Assembly: GCA_045226335.1 (NCBI GenBank)
Contig: JBGVCH010000005.1
Coordinates: forward strand, 1 to 29,308
Source of the DNA: RUG11272 sp045226335
GTDB lineage: Bacteria; Bacillota; Clostridia; Christensenellales; Aristaeellaceae
Length of the DNA stretch: 29,308 bases
Reading direction: 5' to 3'
Shown: positions 22,328 through 29,308 of the stretch, in pieces
Layout: each line of letters begins with the position of its first letter
Position numbering within the stretch: the first letter of the stretch is position 1
Made by a program: the position numbers and the translations under genes
The notes under the pieces: generated by a model
Databases searched by the model: none
Seen by the model: the letters and a program-made list of their open reading frames with translations, nothing else
Told to the model about the DNA's origin: nothing

Positions 22328-23815
22328 TCAGCGGATGGGTTTCATGGTGGGGAACAGCAGCACGTCCCGGATGGTGGGGCTGTCGGTCATCAGCATGACC
22401 ATGCGGTCGACGCCGATGCCCAGGCCGCCGGTGGGGGGCATGCCGTATTCCAGCGCGCTGACGAAGTCCTCGTCGATCTCGGCGAAGATCCCCTGGGTCC
22501 GGCGCAGCTCCACCTGCTCCTCAAAGCGGCGGCGCTGGTCGATGGGGTCATTCAGCTCGGAGAAGGCGTTGCCCATCTCATGGCCGGTGATGAAGAACTC
22601 GAAGCGCTCGGTGAGGGCGGGATTCTCCGGCTTGCGCTTGGCCAGGGGGGAGATCTCCACGGGGTAGTCGACGATAAAGGTGGGCTGGATCAGGGTGGGC
22701 TCCACATACTCGTCGAAGAGCGCCGCCAGGCAGTCGCCCCGGCGGGCGTCCTTCTCCACGTGGATCTCCCGCCTGGCCATCTCGGCCCGGGCTTCCTCGT
22801 CGCTCTGCCACACCGTCCAGTCGACGCCGCAGGCTTCCTTCACCGCGTCCGCCATGGTGACGCGCCGCCAGGGCGCCGCCAGGTGGATGGTCTGGCCCTG
22901 GTAGAGCACGTCGCTGGACCCCGTGGCCTGGATGGCCACGTACTCGAACATCTGCTCCACCATCTCCATGACCTCGTGGTAGTCCACGTAAGCCTGGTAG
23001 GTCTCCAGGGAGGTGTACTCCGGGTTGTGGGTGGCGTCCATGCCCTCGTTGCGGAACACGCGGCCCAGCTCGTAGACCCGCTCAAAGCCGCCCACGATGA
23101 GGCGCTTGAGATAGAGCTCCGTCTCGATGCGCAGGAGCATGTCCAGGTCCAGGGCGTTGTGATGGGTGCGGAAAGGCCGGGCCGCGGCGCCGATCTCCAC
23201 GGTCTGCAGCACGGGGGTGTCCACCTCCAGGAAGCCCCGGCCGTCCAGGAAGTTCCGCACGGCGGTGATGATCTTCGACCGCTTGACGAACAGGTCCCGG
23301 ACCTCCGGGTTCACGATGGTGTCCACATAGCGCTGACGATACCGCAGGTCCGTGTCCACCAGCCCGTGGAACTTCTCCGGCAGCACCTTCAGGGACTTCG
23401 TCAGCAGCGTGATCTCCGAGGCGTGGACGGAGATCTCACCGGTCTTCGTCTTGAACACCGTACCCTTCAGGCCCACGATGTCGCCGATGTCCCACTGCTT
23501 GAAGGCGGCGTAGGCCTCGTCCCCCACGTCGTCGCGGCGGACGTAGATCTGCACCTCGCCCTCGCCGTCCAGCAGGTGGGCGAAGGACGCCTTGCCCATG
23601 ACCCGGCGGCTGATCATGCGCCCGGCCACGGCCACTTCCCGCCCCTCCAGGGCGTCAAAGTCCCCGGCGATGGCGGCGGAGCGGTGGGTCACCGGGTAGT
23701 GGGTGATGGTATAGGGGTCCTGTCCGGCGTCCAGGAGCGCCTGCAGTTTCTGCCGGCGGATGATCTCCTGCTCGCTCAGGGGCGGCGTGCCGGGGGTCAC
23801 GGGATAATCTGGCAT
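22328..23815 (-). CDS. lysS: Lysyl-tRNA synthetase, class II
   Basis: A 495-residue enzyme that charges tRNA-Lys. The N-terminal OB-fold anticodon-binding domain (about 50-150) shows EVAVAGRMISRRVMGKASF. The class II core has motif 1 near FLDGRGFLEVDTPVLQ, motif 2 FERVYELGRVFRNEGMDATHNPE, and motif 3 GLGIGVDRMVMLMT near the C-terminus. The usual GGAAARPF segment reads IGAAARPF here, a mild substitution. Length is normal for the bacterial enzyme. The gene is 32 bases after greA, an arrangement frequent in Firmicutes, and shares its strong promoter. Confidence 0.97.
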   Translation of the reverse strand: MPDYPVTPGTPPLSEQEIIRRQKLQALLDAGQDPYTITHYPVTHRSAAIAGDFDALEGREVAVAGRMISRRVMGKASFAHLLDGEGEVQIYVRRDDVGDEAYAAFKQWDIGDIVGLKGTVFKTKTGEISVHASEITLLTKSLKVLPEKFHGLVDTDLRYRQRYVDTIVNPEVRDLFVKRSKIITAVRNFLDGRGFLEVDTPVLQTVEIGAAARPFRTHHNALDLDMLLRIETELYLKRLIVGGFERVYELGRVFRNEGMDATHNPEYTSLETYQAYVDYHEVMEMVEQMFEYVAIQATGSSDVLYQGQTIHLAAPWRRVTMADAVKEACGVDWTVWQSDEEARAEMARREIHVEKDARRGDCLAALFDEYVEPTLIQPTFIVDYPVEISPLAKRKPENPALTERFEFFITGHEMGNAFSELNDPIDQRRRFEEQVELRRTQGIFAEIDEDFVSALEYGMPPTGGLGIGVDRMVMLMTDSPTIRDVLLFPTMKPIR

Positions 23816-23847
23816 GGCGGTTTCACTCTCTTCCTGCGCGCGGCGGT

Positions 23848-24360
23848 TTACAGCTGGTCGCCCTTCTCGATCTCTTCCACCCGGTAGATCAGGGTGTACC
23901 CGTCCAGGGCGATGGTGACGGTGTCTCCCTGGACAGCGCCGATGAGGCTGCGGCCCACTTCGCTCTCGTCGGAGATGCGGTCGTGGATCGGGTCGGCTTC
24001 CTGGGCGCCCACGATGGCATAGCGCACGGTCTCGCCCTTAGTGGCCATAAAGTCATCGTTGGTCTCGGAGAGGGTCACCAGGGTGACGGTGGTGCCCACG
24101 GACACCTGGTCGTTGGTGATTTCGTCATCGCCGACGACCTCCACCACCCGGAGGAAGTCCTCCAGGTCCGCGATTTTGGTCTCGTTCTCGGCCTGCTTCT
24201 TCTTGGCCTCGGTGTACTCGGCGTTCTCGCTGAGATCGCCGTAGGAGCGGGCGAATTCGATCTCGCGGGCGATCTCGTTGCGGGTCACGGCGATGCGGTG
24301 ATCCAGCTCGGCCTGCAGCTTTTCCAGGCCGGCCCGGGTGATCCTTCTGGTTTCAGCCAT
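23848..24360 (-). CDS. greA: Transcription elongation factor GreA
   Basis: A 170-residue factor that restarts backtracked RNA polymerase by stimulating RNA cleavage. ATG 24360 is chosen: AAAGGAG lies 8 bases upstream and the sequence begins METRRITRAG-like (MAETRRITRAGLEKLQAEL). The longer open frame upstream runs through the promoter. The N-terminal coiled coil (about 8-78) carries the acidic tip in DLSENAEYTEAKKKQ. The C-terminal FKBP-like domain holds EADPIHDRISDESEVGRSLIGA and a final GYTLIYRVEEIE. It is slightly longer than the usual 158 residues. It is the first gene of the greA-lysS operon. Confidence 0.96.
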   Translation of the reverse strand: MAETRRITRAGLEKLQAELDHRIAVTRNEIAREIEFARSYGDLSENAEYTEAKKKQAENETKIADLEDFLRVVEVVGDDEITNDQVSVGTTVTLVTLSETNDDFMATKGETVRYAIVGAQEADPIHDRISDESEVGRSLIGAVQGDTVTIALDGYTLIYRVEEIEKGDQL

Positions 24361-24398
24361 AATGGGGTCTCCTTTCAGGATGCAATCAACATCAAACA

Positions 24399-24416
24399 AG
24401 CACCGCGGCCGGTGCT
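24399..24416 (-). promoter_or_regulatory. Hairpin at the 5' end of the greA leader
   Basis: AGCACCG (24399-24405) pairs with CGGTGCT (24410-24416) around a 4-base loop. With transcription starting near 24421 it would form almost at the mRNA 5' end, followed by UUGUUUGAUGUUG. It could stabilise the mRNA or act as a weak attenuator. Confidence 0.5.
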
Positions 24417-24427
24417 GTTTCCCGCTG

Positions 24428-24456
24428 ATTATACAGGAAACAGGGCGCTTTGTCAA
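24428..24456 (-). promoter_or_regulatory. Perfect consensus sigma-70 promoter of greA-lysS
   Basis: On the - strand: TTGACA (24451-24456), 17 bases, then TATAAT (24428-24433), 68 bases before the greA start. It begins only 25 bases beyond the stop of the upstream operon, which has no evident terminator, so read-through may add to it. Confidence 0.88.
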
Positions 24457-24481
24457 CGCTTGGCGAAAATTGTGCCGCGGG

Positions 24482-26410
24482 TCAGGGAATATACAGCTGA
24501 TAGATGGACGTCACGGTCTTGCCCGGGCTGACGGTGTAGTCCAGCCGCCACATGTGACCGTCGGCGGTGTAGGCCACATAGCGGATGATCCAGCCGCCCT
24601 CCTCCTGCTTGTAGATCTTGCCGGTGCCGTCGTCGTTGGCGTAGAGGCCCCGGTTGCCCGACGCGCTCTCCACCTGGCCCATGTCCCGGAATTTTGCCAC
24701 CACGTCGTCCATGCTCATGCCCACAGCGGTGTTCCGCGGAGCCTTGATGGCGGAGGTGCTGTAGGAGATCTCCACCAGGTAGCGGGTGCCCGCCACCCGC
24801 TGGTAAGTCACATAGCCCCAGCTGTACCGGCAGCGGATGCAGTCCCTGAAGCCGGAGATTTCCACGTCCTCCCGGCTGTCCTCCTCCCCGAAGCTCTTCA
24901 CGAAGGCCTCGTAGGTGGTGGCGTTCAGCTTGACGGAGCCCACGTCGGCCGCGTCGTTGGACACGTAGGCCTTCTTGGGGACAGGGGTCTTGTCGATCTT
25001 GTAGCCCACCTCCAGGACGTTGCCCGACTTGCCGTAGCGGTTCACGGCCACGGCCTGCAGCGTGGACTTGCCGTTGGGCAGCTTGATGGGGGTGCCGTCA
25101 TAGATTGGGCTGTCCGCGTCCGGGATGGAGCCGTCGATGGTGTAGTAGATCGTGACGTCCGGGTCCGTCTCATCCTTGCTGGGGAACAGGCGGACATACT
25201 GGGTCTTGTTGTAGGTCTTGGGCGCCAGGTTGGACCGGGGCATCAGGGGGCGCGGCATGTTGATCCGGTAGATGCCGCTCCACTCGTCGGAGACCAGGTC
25301 CCCATCCACGCAGACCGCCCGGATCCGCCACTCGCCCTCGTCCAGGTACAGGCCCTTCTCCGCGTCATACAGCTGTCCGCCGTCCGGCAGTTCGGTCTCG
25401 GTGTCGTTGATCAGGTAGTAGATGGGGCAATCCTCCGGGGAATCCAGATGCAGGGTGATGCGGTATTCGAACAGGCCGGCGGTGCGGTCCGCCACGGGCT
25501 GGGACGGCAGCAGCGAATCCCGATCCCGCCGGAAGGTGGCGTCGCCGGTTTTCTGGTAAGCCGTCTGCATCAGCTTCGCGGCCTCCACTTCCCGGCCGTC
25601 CGCCAGCATGATGCGGATCTCGTTGGTGTAGGGGTCGATCCTGGAGGGAACCACCTCGGTGTACAGGTAGACGTAAATCTCCTCCGCCTCCGCCGTGCGG
25701 CCCACCGCCACATATGCCTCCGCCAGGTTCATCAGACCGTTGACATTGACCTCCCCGGCCTTCTCGTCCTTGGCGCGGGCCGTCTCGTAATTGCGGATGG
25801 CGGCGTCGAAATCGCCCGTCTGCGCCTGCTCCTCCGCCACATGCCAGATGGCCTCGGTGTCCGCGTCCTCCGCCTCCCAGAAGAGGAAGCCGTCGCGCCG
25901 CACGATAAAGCGCTGGCCGTCGTCGGTGCGCATCAGCCACCACAGGGACCCCACCGCCCCCAGGAGCGCCGCGGCCGCGATGATCACCAGGATCAGGGAC
26001 CAGTTGACGCCGCGGCGGCCGATGACGGTCCTTCGGCGGTTCCGGTGGGCGTGGGACATTCCCTGCAGCGCGGCGGCGCTCTGGTCTCCGTACACATAGC
26101 CCTCCCGCCGGTCGATGGCCGGATCGTTCAGGAGGGTGCCGTCGGCCTCATAGACTTCCGGGCTGGCGTACACCGGCACCTGACCGTCCGCGGTGGGGCG
26201 GACTTCCGGGTCGATGTAGGTCCGGCCGGTCCCCTGGCGTTCCATCCAGATGGGGGGCTTGTCGGAAGCCGCCTCTTCCCGGGCTTTCTTCCCCTGGCGG
26301 ATGGCCATCACGCCCGTGTCCCGGTTTTCTCCCCGCGGCAAAAGCTTCCCGCAGTCCGGGCAGACCGCGTCATCATTGTTGCTGTAAAAGCCGCAGAAGG
26401 GACAGAGCAT
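24482..26410 (-). CDS. Zinc-ribbon, single-TM protein with TPR-like and chitobiase-C-type domains
   Basis: A 642-residue protein. The N-terminus is a zinc ribbon (C3-x-x-C6 and C17-x-x-C20). A disordered cytoplasmic stretch follows to about 135, then one membrane helix (136-160). Outside are TPR-like helices (about 185-290; DFDAAIRNYETARAKDEK and LMNLAEAYVAVGRTAEAEEIY) and then beta domains. One of these (about 410-470, DVTIYYTIDGSIPDADSPIYDG...LQAVAVNRYGKSG) matches the chitobiase/hexosaminidase C-terminal-type fold. The final part (about 490-642) is unassigned. No catalytic domain is visible. A role in envelope sensing or scaffolding is a guess. It is the last gene of the leftward Hsp33 cluster, 24 bases after the HEAT-like gene. 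Confidence 0.85.
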   Translation of the reverse strand: MLCPFCGFYSNNDDAVCPDCGKLLPRGENRDTGVMAIRQGKKAREEAASDKPPIWMERQGTGRTYIDPEVRPTADGQVPVYASPEVYEADGTLLNDPAIDRREGYVYGDQSAAALQGMSHAHRNRRRTVIGRRGVNWSLILVIIAAAALLGAVGSLWWLMRTDDGQRFIVRRDGFLFWEAEDADTEAIWHVAEEQAQTGDFDAAIRNYETARAKDEKAGEVNVNGLMNLAEAYVAVGRTAEAEEIYVYLYTEVVPSRIDPYTNEIRIMLADGREVEAAKLMQTAYQKTGDATFRRDRDSLLPSQPVADRTAGLFEYRITLHLDSPEDCPIYYLINDTETELPDGGQLYDAEKGLYLDEGEWRIRAVCVDGDLVSDEWSGIYRINMPRPLMPRSNLAPKTYNKTQYVRLFPSKDETDPDVTIYYTIDGSIPDADSPIYDGTPIKLPNGKSTLQAVAVNRYGKSGNVLEVGYKIDKTPVPKKAYVSNDAADVGSVKLNATTYEAFVKSFGEEDSREDVEISGFRDCIRCRYSWGYVTYQRVAGTRYLVEISYSTSAIKAPRNTAVGMSMDDVVAKFRDMGQVESASGNRGLYANDDGTGKIYKQEEGGWIIRYVAYTADGHMWRLDYTVSPGKTVTSIYQLYIP

Positions 26411-26434
26411 GTTGTTCTCCTTTGTCGTGAAAGC

Positions 26435-27268
26435 TTATGTCTCGGCCAGGCCCTTGAGGACGCCGTAGTCCGGGTCGTCGGAGAAGTCCCTGGCCTTGGC
26501 CAGGCCGCCCAGGCGCTCGATGGCCGCCCGGAGCTCGATCCAGTCCACGTAGCCCGTGGCCGGGTCCTCCGCCGCCCGCATCAGTTCCGGCAGCGCCCGC
26601 TCATCCCCCAGCTTTCCCAGATAGCTGGCGAACAGCGCCCGCTGCTCGGGGTGCGCCTTGAAGAGCTTCATGGCCGCCTGATACACCTGCTCCTGGCCGG
26701 GGTAGTTCACCAGCACGTCCAGCAGCGCCGCCTGACCCGCCGCGTTGGCCCTGGGCAGGGCTTCCACCATGGGCTGCACCGCGCTCTTTCCCATCTCCGC
26801 CAGGGAGTCGATGGCGTTGTCCGCCAGCTCGTCCTCCACCTCCCGGTTCAGCTGCCAGCCGATGTAGAGCATCTTGGGCTGGGTGCTGCCCAGGTTGCGC
26901 AGCAGGCCGATGGCCGTCATCCGGGCCTCGTTCCCGGCTTCCTCGTCCTTCAGCAGGGCCACCAGCCGCTTCTCGCAGGGCTTGCCCACCGCTTCGATCT
27001 GCTCCAGCAGCAGCTCCGGCACCGGCACCCCTTCCGTGCAGTAGGCGCGGAGCCAGTCCACCAGATCCTTGGGATCCTCAAACTGGGTGAAATACGCGCC
27101 CGGGGTGATGCCGTCCAGCCAGTCCGCCGGGGTGTTCAGGAAGGCCATGTATGCTTTCGGCAGGTCCGCCTCCATGGCGTCCACATTCCGGTATTCCTTC
27201 CGGTGGGTCTCCACCCAGCGGGCGGTATAGTCCGCGAACCGTGCGTCGAAATCGATGGTCTCAAACAT
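26435..27268 (-). CDS. HEAT-repeat-like protein
   Basis: A 277-residue soluble helical protein without a signal peptide. From about residue 85 it shows paired helices of HEAT type (PELLLEQIEAVGKPCEKRLVALL, MTAIGLLRNLGSTQ, AIDSLAEMGKSAVQPMVEAL, LLDVLVNYPGQEQ, LGDERALPELMRAA). This suggests a protein-binding scaffold. The ATG at 27268 overlaps the end of hslO by 8 bases, so translation is probably coupled to it. No specific function can be given. Confidence 0.85.
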   Translation of the reverse strand: MFETIDFDARFADYTARWVETHRKEYRNVDAMEADLPKAYMAFLNTPADWLDGITPGAYFTQFEDPKDLVDWLRAYCTEGVPVPELLLEQIEAVGKPCEKRLVALLKDEEAGNEARMTAIGLLRNLGSTQPKMLYIGWQLNREVEDELADNAIDSLAEMGKSAVQPMVEALPRANAAGQAALLDVLVNYPGQEQVYQAAMKLFKAHPEQRALFASYLGKLGDERALPELMRAAEDPATGYVDWIELRAAIERLGGLAKARDFSDDPDYGVLKGLAET

Positions 27269-28175
27269 CGCTGTCCTCCCCCTTCTCCGACGCCCCGGCC
27301 ATCAGCGTCTTCAGCTCGTCGGTGGTGAAAAAGTAACGGCTTCCGCAGAAATGGCAGCAGAGCTCCGCGCCCTTCCCGTCGTCGATGATCTCCTGCAGAT
27401 CCGCCCGGCCCATGGAGATCAGCGCCTTCTCCATGCGCTCCCGCGAACAGGTGCAGCGGTACGCCACCGGGGTGCGGTCCAGCAGTTCCGGCTCCAGGCC
27501 CCGGAACCAGTCCTCCGCCAGCTCCTCCTTGGGGGCCGCGGCCAGTTCCCGGCTGATGTCCGCGAACATGGGGCTGCGGAGTTCCAGCTGCTGGATGGTG
27601 GCCTCCTCGCAGCCGGGCATGGGCTGAATCAGCAGGCCGCCGGCCCGCAGCACCCGCTCGCCGCTGGTCAACACCCCCAGGGCCACCAAGGAGGGCTGCT
27701 GCTCGGACACGGTGAAGTAGTTGGCAAAGTCCACGGCGATCTCCCCGCTGACCAGCTCGCACTGGCCGATGTAGGGCTCCCGCAGGCCCAGGTCCTTCAC
27801 CACGCTCATGCGCCCCGCGCAGCCCACGGCGCCACCCACGTCCAGCTTGCCGTCGGCCCGGAGCGGCAGGTCCACCCTGGGGTTGTCGCAGCAGGCCCGG
27901 ACGCTGTCCCGATCCGCCACCGCCACCAGGGTCCCCATGGGGCCGCCGCCCTTCACCGTGACGGACACGGACTCCCCGTCGCCCTTCAGCATGACGCCCA
28001 TCATCAGCGTGCCCGTCATCAGCCGCCCCAGGGCCGCCGTGCACAGGGCGTTGGCGTTGTGCAGGTCGCTGCAGCGCTGGGTCAGGGCCGTGGTGTCGCA
28101 CAAAAGCACCCGGGCCTGGCCGTTCATGAGGCTCAGGTGCAGCATTTCATCGCCAGTCCGGCGCTCGATCTTCAT
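27261..28175 (-). CDS. hslO: Redox-regulated chaperone Hsp33
   Basis: A 304-residue cytoplasmic chaperone switched on by oxidation. ATG 28175 (MKIERRTGDEMLHLSLMNGQ) is preceded by GGAGAAGGAGC; the longer open frame upstream lies inside the methyltransferase gene. Family blocks include LMTGTLMMGVMLKGDGESVSV, GGAVGCAGRMSVVKDLG and the YFTVSEQQPSLVALGV segment. The C-terminal zinc switch is complete: C241-x-C243 and C274-x-x-C277, plus an extra Cys at 273. It overlaps the methyltransferase upstream by 4 bases (ATGA) and the HEAT-like gene downstream by 8. Confidence 0.96.
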   Translation of the reverse strand: MKIERRTGDEMLHLSLMNGQARVLLCDTTALTQRCSDLHNANALCTAALGRLMTGTLMMGVMLKGDGESVSVTVKGGGPMGTLVAVADRDSVRACCDNPRVDLPLRADGKLDVGGAVGCAGRMSVVKDLGLREPYIGQCELVSGEIAVDFANYFTVSEQQPSLVALGVLTSGERVLRAGGLLIQPMPGCEEATIQQLELRSPMFADISRELAAAPKEELAEDWFRGLEPELLDRTPVAYRCTCSRERMEKALISMGRADLQEIIDDGKGAELCCHFCGSRYFFTTDELKTLMAGASEKGEDSDV

Positions 28176-28939
28176 GGTGATTGCTCCTTCTCCCCGGGAA
28201 AGGGCCTGCGCGCCGCTACGTGCCAGCGCTCCTCCGCCGCCCCGGGGGCCGTCATGCGGCTGTTTCCGTAGAATGATATCTCGCCGAATCCCGCCAGCTC
28301 CAGCGCCCGGCGCAGTTCCTCCATGCTCCAGGCCCGCTGCCGCTGCTCCTCGTCCATCCGCCGATAACGGCCGTCCGCCTCCCGGACGAAGATGCACAGG
28401 TGCATGCCCACGCACCGGGTCTTCGCCTGCCAGCGGTTCTGCCACATGTACGTCACATGGGCCGTGTCTTCGCAGATCGTCCGGCTGCCCAGGGTGTGCT
28501 CCAGTTTCCGGGGGGTGGACACGTCGAAGAACAGCCCGCCGCCCGGGGTCAGGGCCTCATATGCCGCTGACAGAAAGTCCGCCAGGTCCCGGTCCGACGT
28601 CAGATAGTTGACCCCGTCGCAGGTAGCCAGCACCGCGTCCACGGGCCGGTGCAGCTTCAGCTTCCGCATGTCCTGCCGGACGAATACTGCCGGGACGCCG
28701 GCGCTCCGGGCCTTCTGGGCCGCGATCCACAGCATCTCCTGGCTGATGTCCGCGCCGGTGACGGTGAAGCCCAGCCGCTGCAGCGGGATGGTGAGGCCGC
28801 CGGTGCCGCAGGCGCACTCGCAGATCCGCCCCCCGGTGATGCCCATGCGGGCCATCATGTCCCGGTAAAAGCGGGCCCAGGAGTCGTAGTCCACCCCGGC
28901 CATCAGCTCGTCATACACCTCGGCAAAGCTCGTGTACAT
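28172..28939 (-). CDS. SAM-dependent methyltransferase
   Basis: A 255-residue class I methyltransferase starting at ATG 28939. SAM-binding motif I is ICECACGTGGLT (39-50). The GADISQEML strand end and a VRQDMRKLKL motif follow, then LATCDGVNYLTSDRDL (motif IV region) and ALTPGGGLFFDVSTPRKLE. The opening SFAEVYDELM and the overall form resemble the YqeM group of uncharacterised Firmicute methyltransferases. The substrate is unknown. It sits 3 bases after the YesL-like gene and overlaps hslO by 4 bases. Confidence 0.9.
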   Translation of the reverse strand: MYTSFAEVYDELMAGVDYDSWARFYRDMMARMGITGGRICECACGTGGLTIPLQRLGFTVTGADISQEMLWIAAQKARSAGVPAVFVRQDMRKLKLHRPVDAVLATCDGVNYLTSDRDLADFLSAAYEALTPGGGLFFDVSTPRKLEHTLGSRTICEDTAHVTYMWQNRWQAKTRCVGMHLCIFVREADGRYRRMDEEQRQRAWSMEELRRALELAGFGEISFYGNSRMTAPGAAEERWHVAARRPFPGEKEQSP

Positions 28940-28942
28940 CCG

Positions 28943-29308
28943 TTACGCCTCCGGCTTTTCGGAGTTGTCGGGGGTCTCCTCCGGCAGGTCGTCCTCTTCT
29001 TTGTACAGGCCCCGGTTGACCTTCGCGCCTTGAATCCGGCTGTTGATGAACCGGTCGAAAACCGCGTTGGTGTAGGAGGCGGTGACGAAGCGGCTCATGG
29101 CAAATCCCAGCAGGATGTACCACAGGAAGAGGATCATGACAGCCCAGCTGCCGGCGGCTCCGGCAAAGAACCAGAACACCGCGACGGCCAGCAGCACGGG
29201 GACGCACAGCAGCAGCCGGATGCCCACGCTCATGGGCAGGCGCGCCACGCCCAGCAGGAAGGAATTCTTCATCAGGTTCTTGAAGCTCAGCTCATAGCTC
29301 ACCATCAT
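28943..29308 (-). CDS. YesL-like (DUF624) membrane protein, 5' end cut by the window
   Basis: The visible 121 residues run from the right edge to TAA at 28943-28945. They contain a FKNLMKNSFLLGVARLP helix region, two long membrane helices (about 28-50 and 56-78), and the SRFVTASYTNAVFDRFINSRI amphipathic segment. A charged tail follows. This is the C-terminal half of a YesL/DUF624-type protein, whose full length is normally about 200 residues. The ATG at the very edge is therefore probably internal. The function of the family is unknown. It leads into the methyltransferase-hslO cluster. Confidence 0.75.
   Translation of the reverse strand: MMVSYELSFKNLMKNSFLLGVARLPMSVGIRLLLCVPVLLAVAVFWFFAGAAGSWAVMILFLWYILLGFAMSRFVTASYTNAVFDRFINSRIQGAKVNRGLYKEEDDLPEETPDNSEKPEA

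Noticed and set aside
24338..27328. 996-codon open frame on the + strand opposite greA leader, the zinc-ribbon and HEAT-like genes
   Set aside because: It crosses three real genes on the other strand and their promoter, lacks any motif, and has shadow-like composition.

Overview
The window looks like a chromosomal segment of a high-GC, Clostridia-like Firmicute, probably a gut or rumen type. The signs are AGGAGG-type ribosome binding sites with ATG/GTG/TTG starts, small Firmicute families (DUF896, DUF1292, DUF308, YesL/DUF624), a clostripain-type C11 protease, a CotH-family secreted protein and a class II LysS. No species can be named from the sequence alone. Every gene whose 3' end is visible stops with TGA or TAA; none stops with TAG.

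Region 1 (1-3484) is the right end of an integrated phage-like element, all on the + strand. It holds a chain of small phage-type genes with overlapping or closely spaced ends, a RuvC-like Holliday junction resolvase, an intrinsic terminator and, under its own promoter, a tyrosine integrase. The integrase lies 65 bp upstream of a tRNA-Trp gene. Two genes of the element (81-401 and 1807-2418) each read as one coherent protein only if a single in-frame TAG is translated. This suggests either amber recoding, as in code-15 phages, or nonsense decay.

Region 2 (3485-12370) has tRNA-Trp with a perfect consensus promoter and a strong bidirectional terminator. A leftward pair follows: a secreted C11 protease and a small secreted protein. 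Diverging from these is prfC (peptide chain release factor 3), which has another perfect consensus promoter and a six-codon leader ORF. A membrane protein follows prfC. Then come three separate rightward units: a DUF368 membrane protein (PopT-type undecaprenyl-phosphate transporter family), a secreted protein with three peptidoglycan-binding repeats, and an MFS transporter.

Region 3 (12418-21533) has two divergent operons. The leftward one encodes a secreted CHAP-like protein, AsnA, a LytTR response regulator and a secreted CotH-family protein. The rightward one encodes a GT2-GtrA glycosyltransferase, a small acidic membrane-anchored protein, a phosphodiester glycosidase, a divergent Lgt-like membrane protein, DUF896, DUF1292 and a DUF308-type membrane protein. 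Both suggest cell-envelope work.

Region 4 (21551-29308) is leftward. greA-lysS plus a membrane-anchored protein sit behind a third perfect consensus promoter. Upstream of them is a tightly packed cluster: a YesL-like protein (cut by the window edge), a SAM methyltransferase, Hsp33, a HEAT-like protein and a zinc-ribbon/TM/TPR-like protein. No intergenic stretch exceeds 300 bases, and no CRISPR array, rRNA or insertion sequence was seen.
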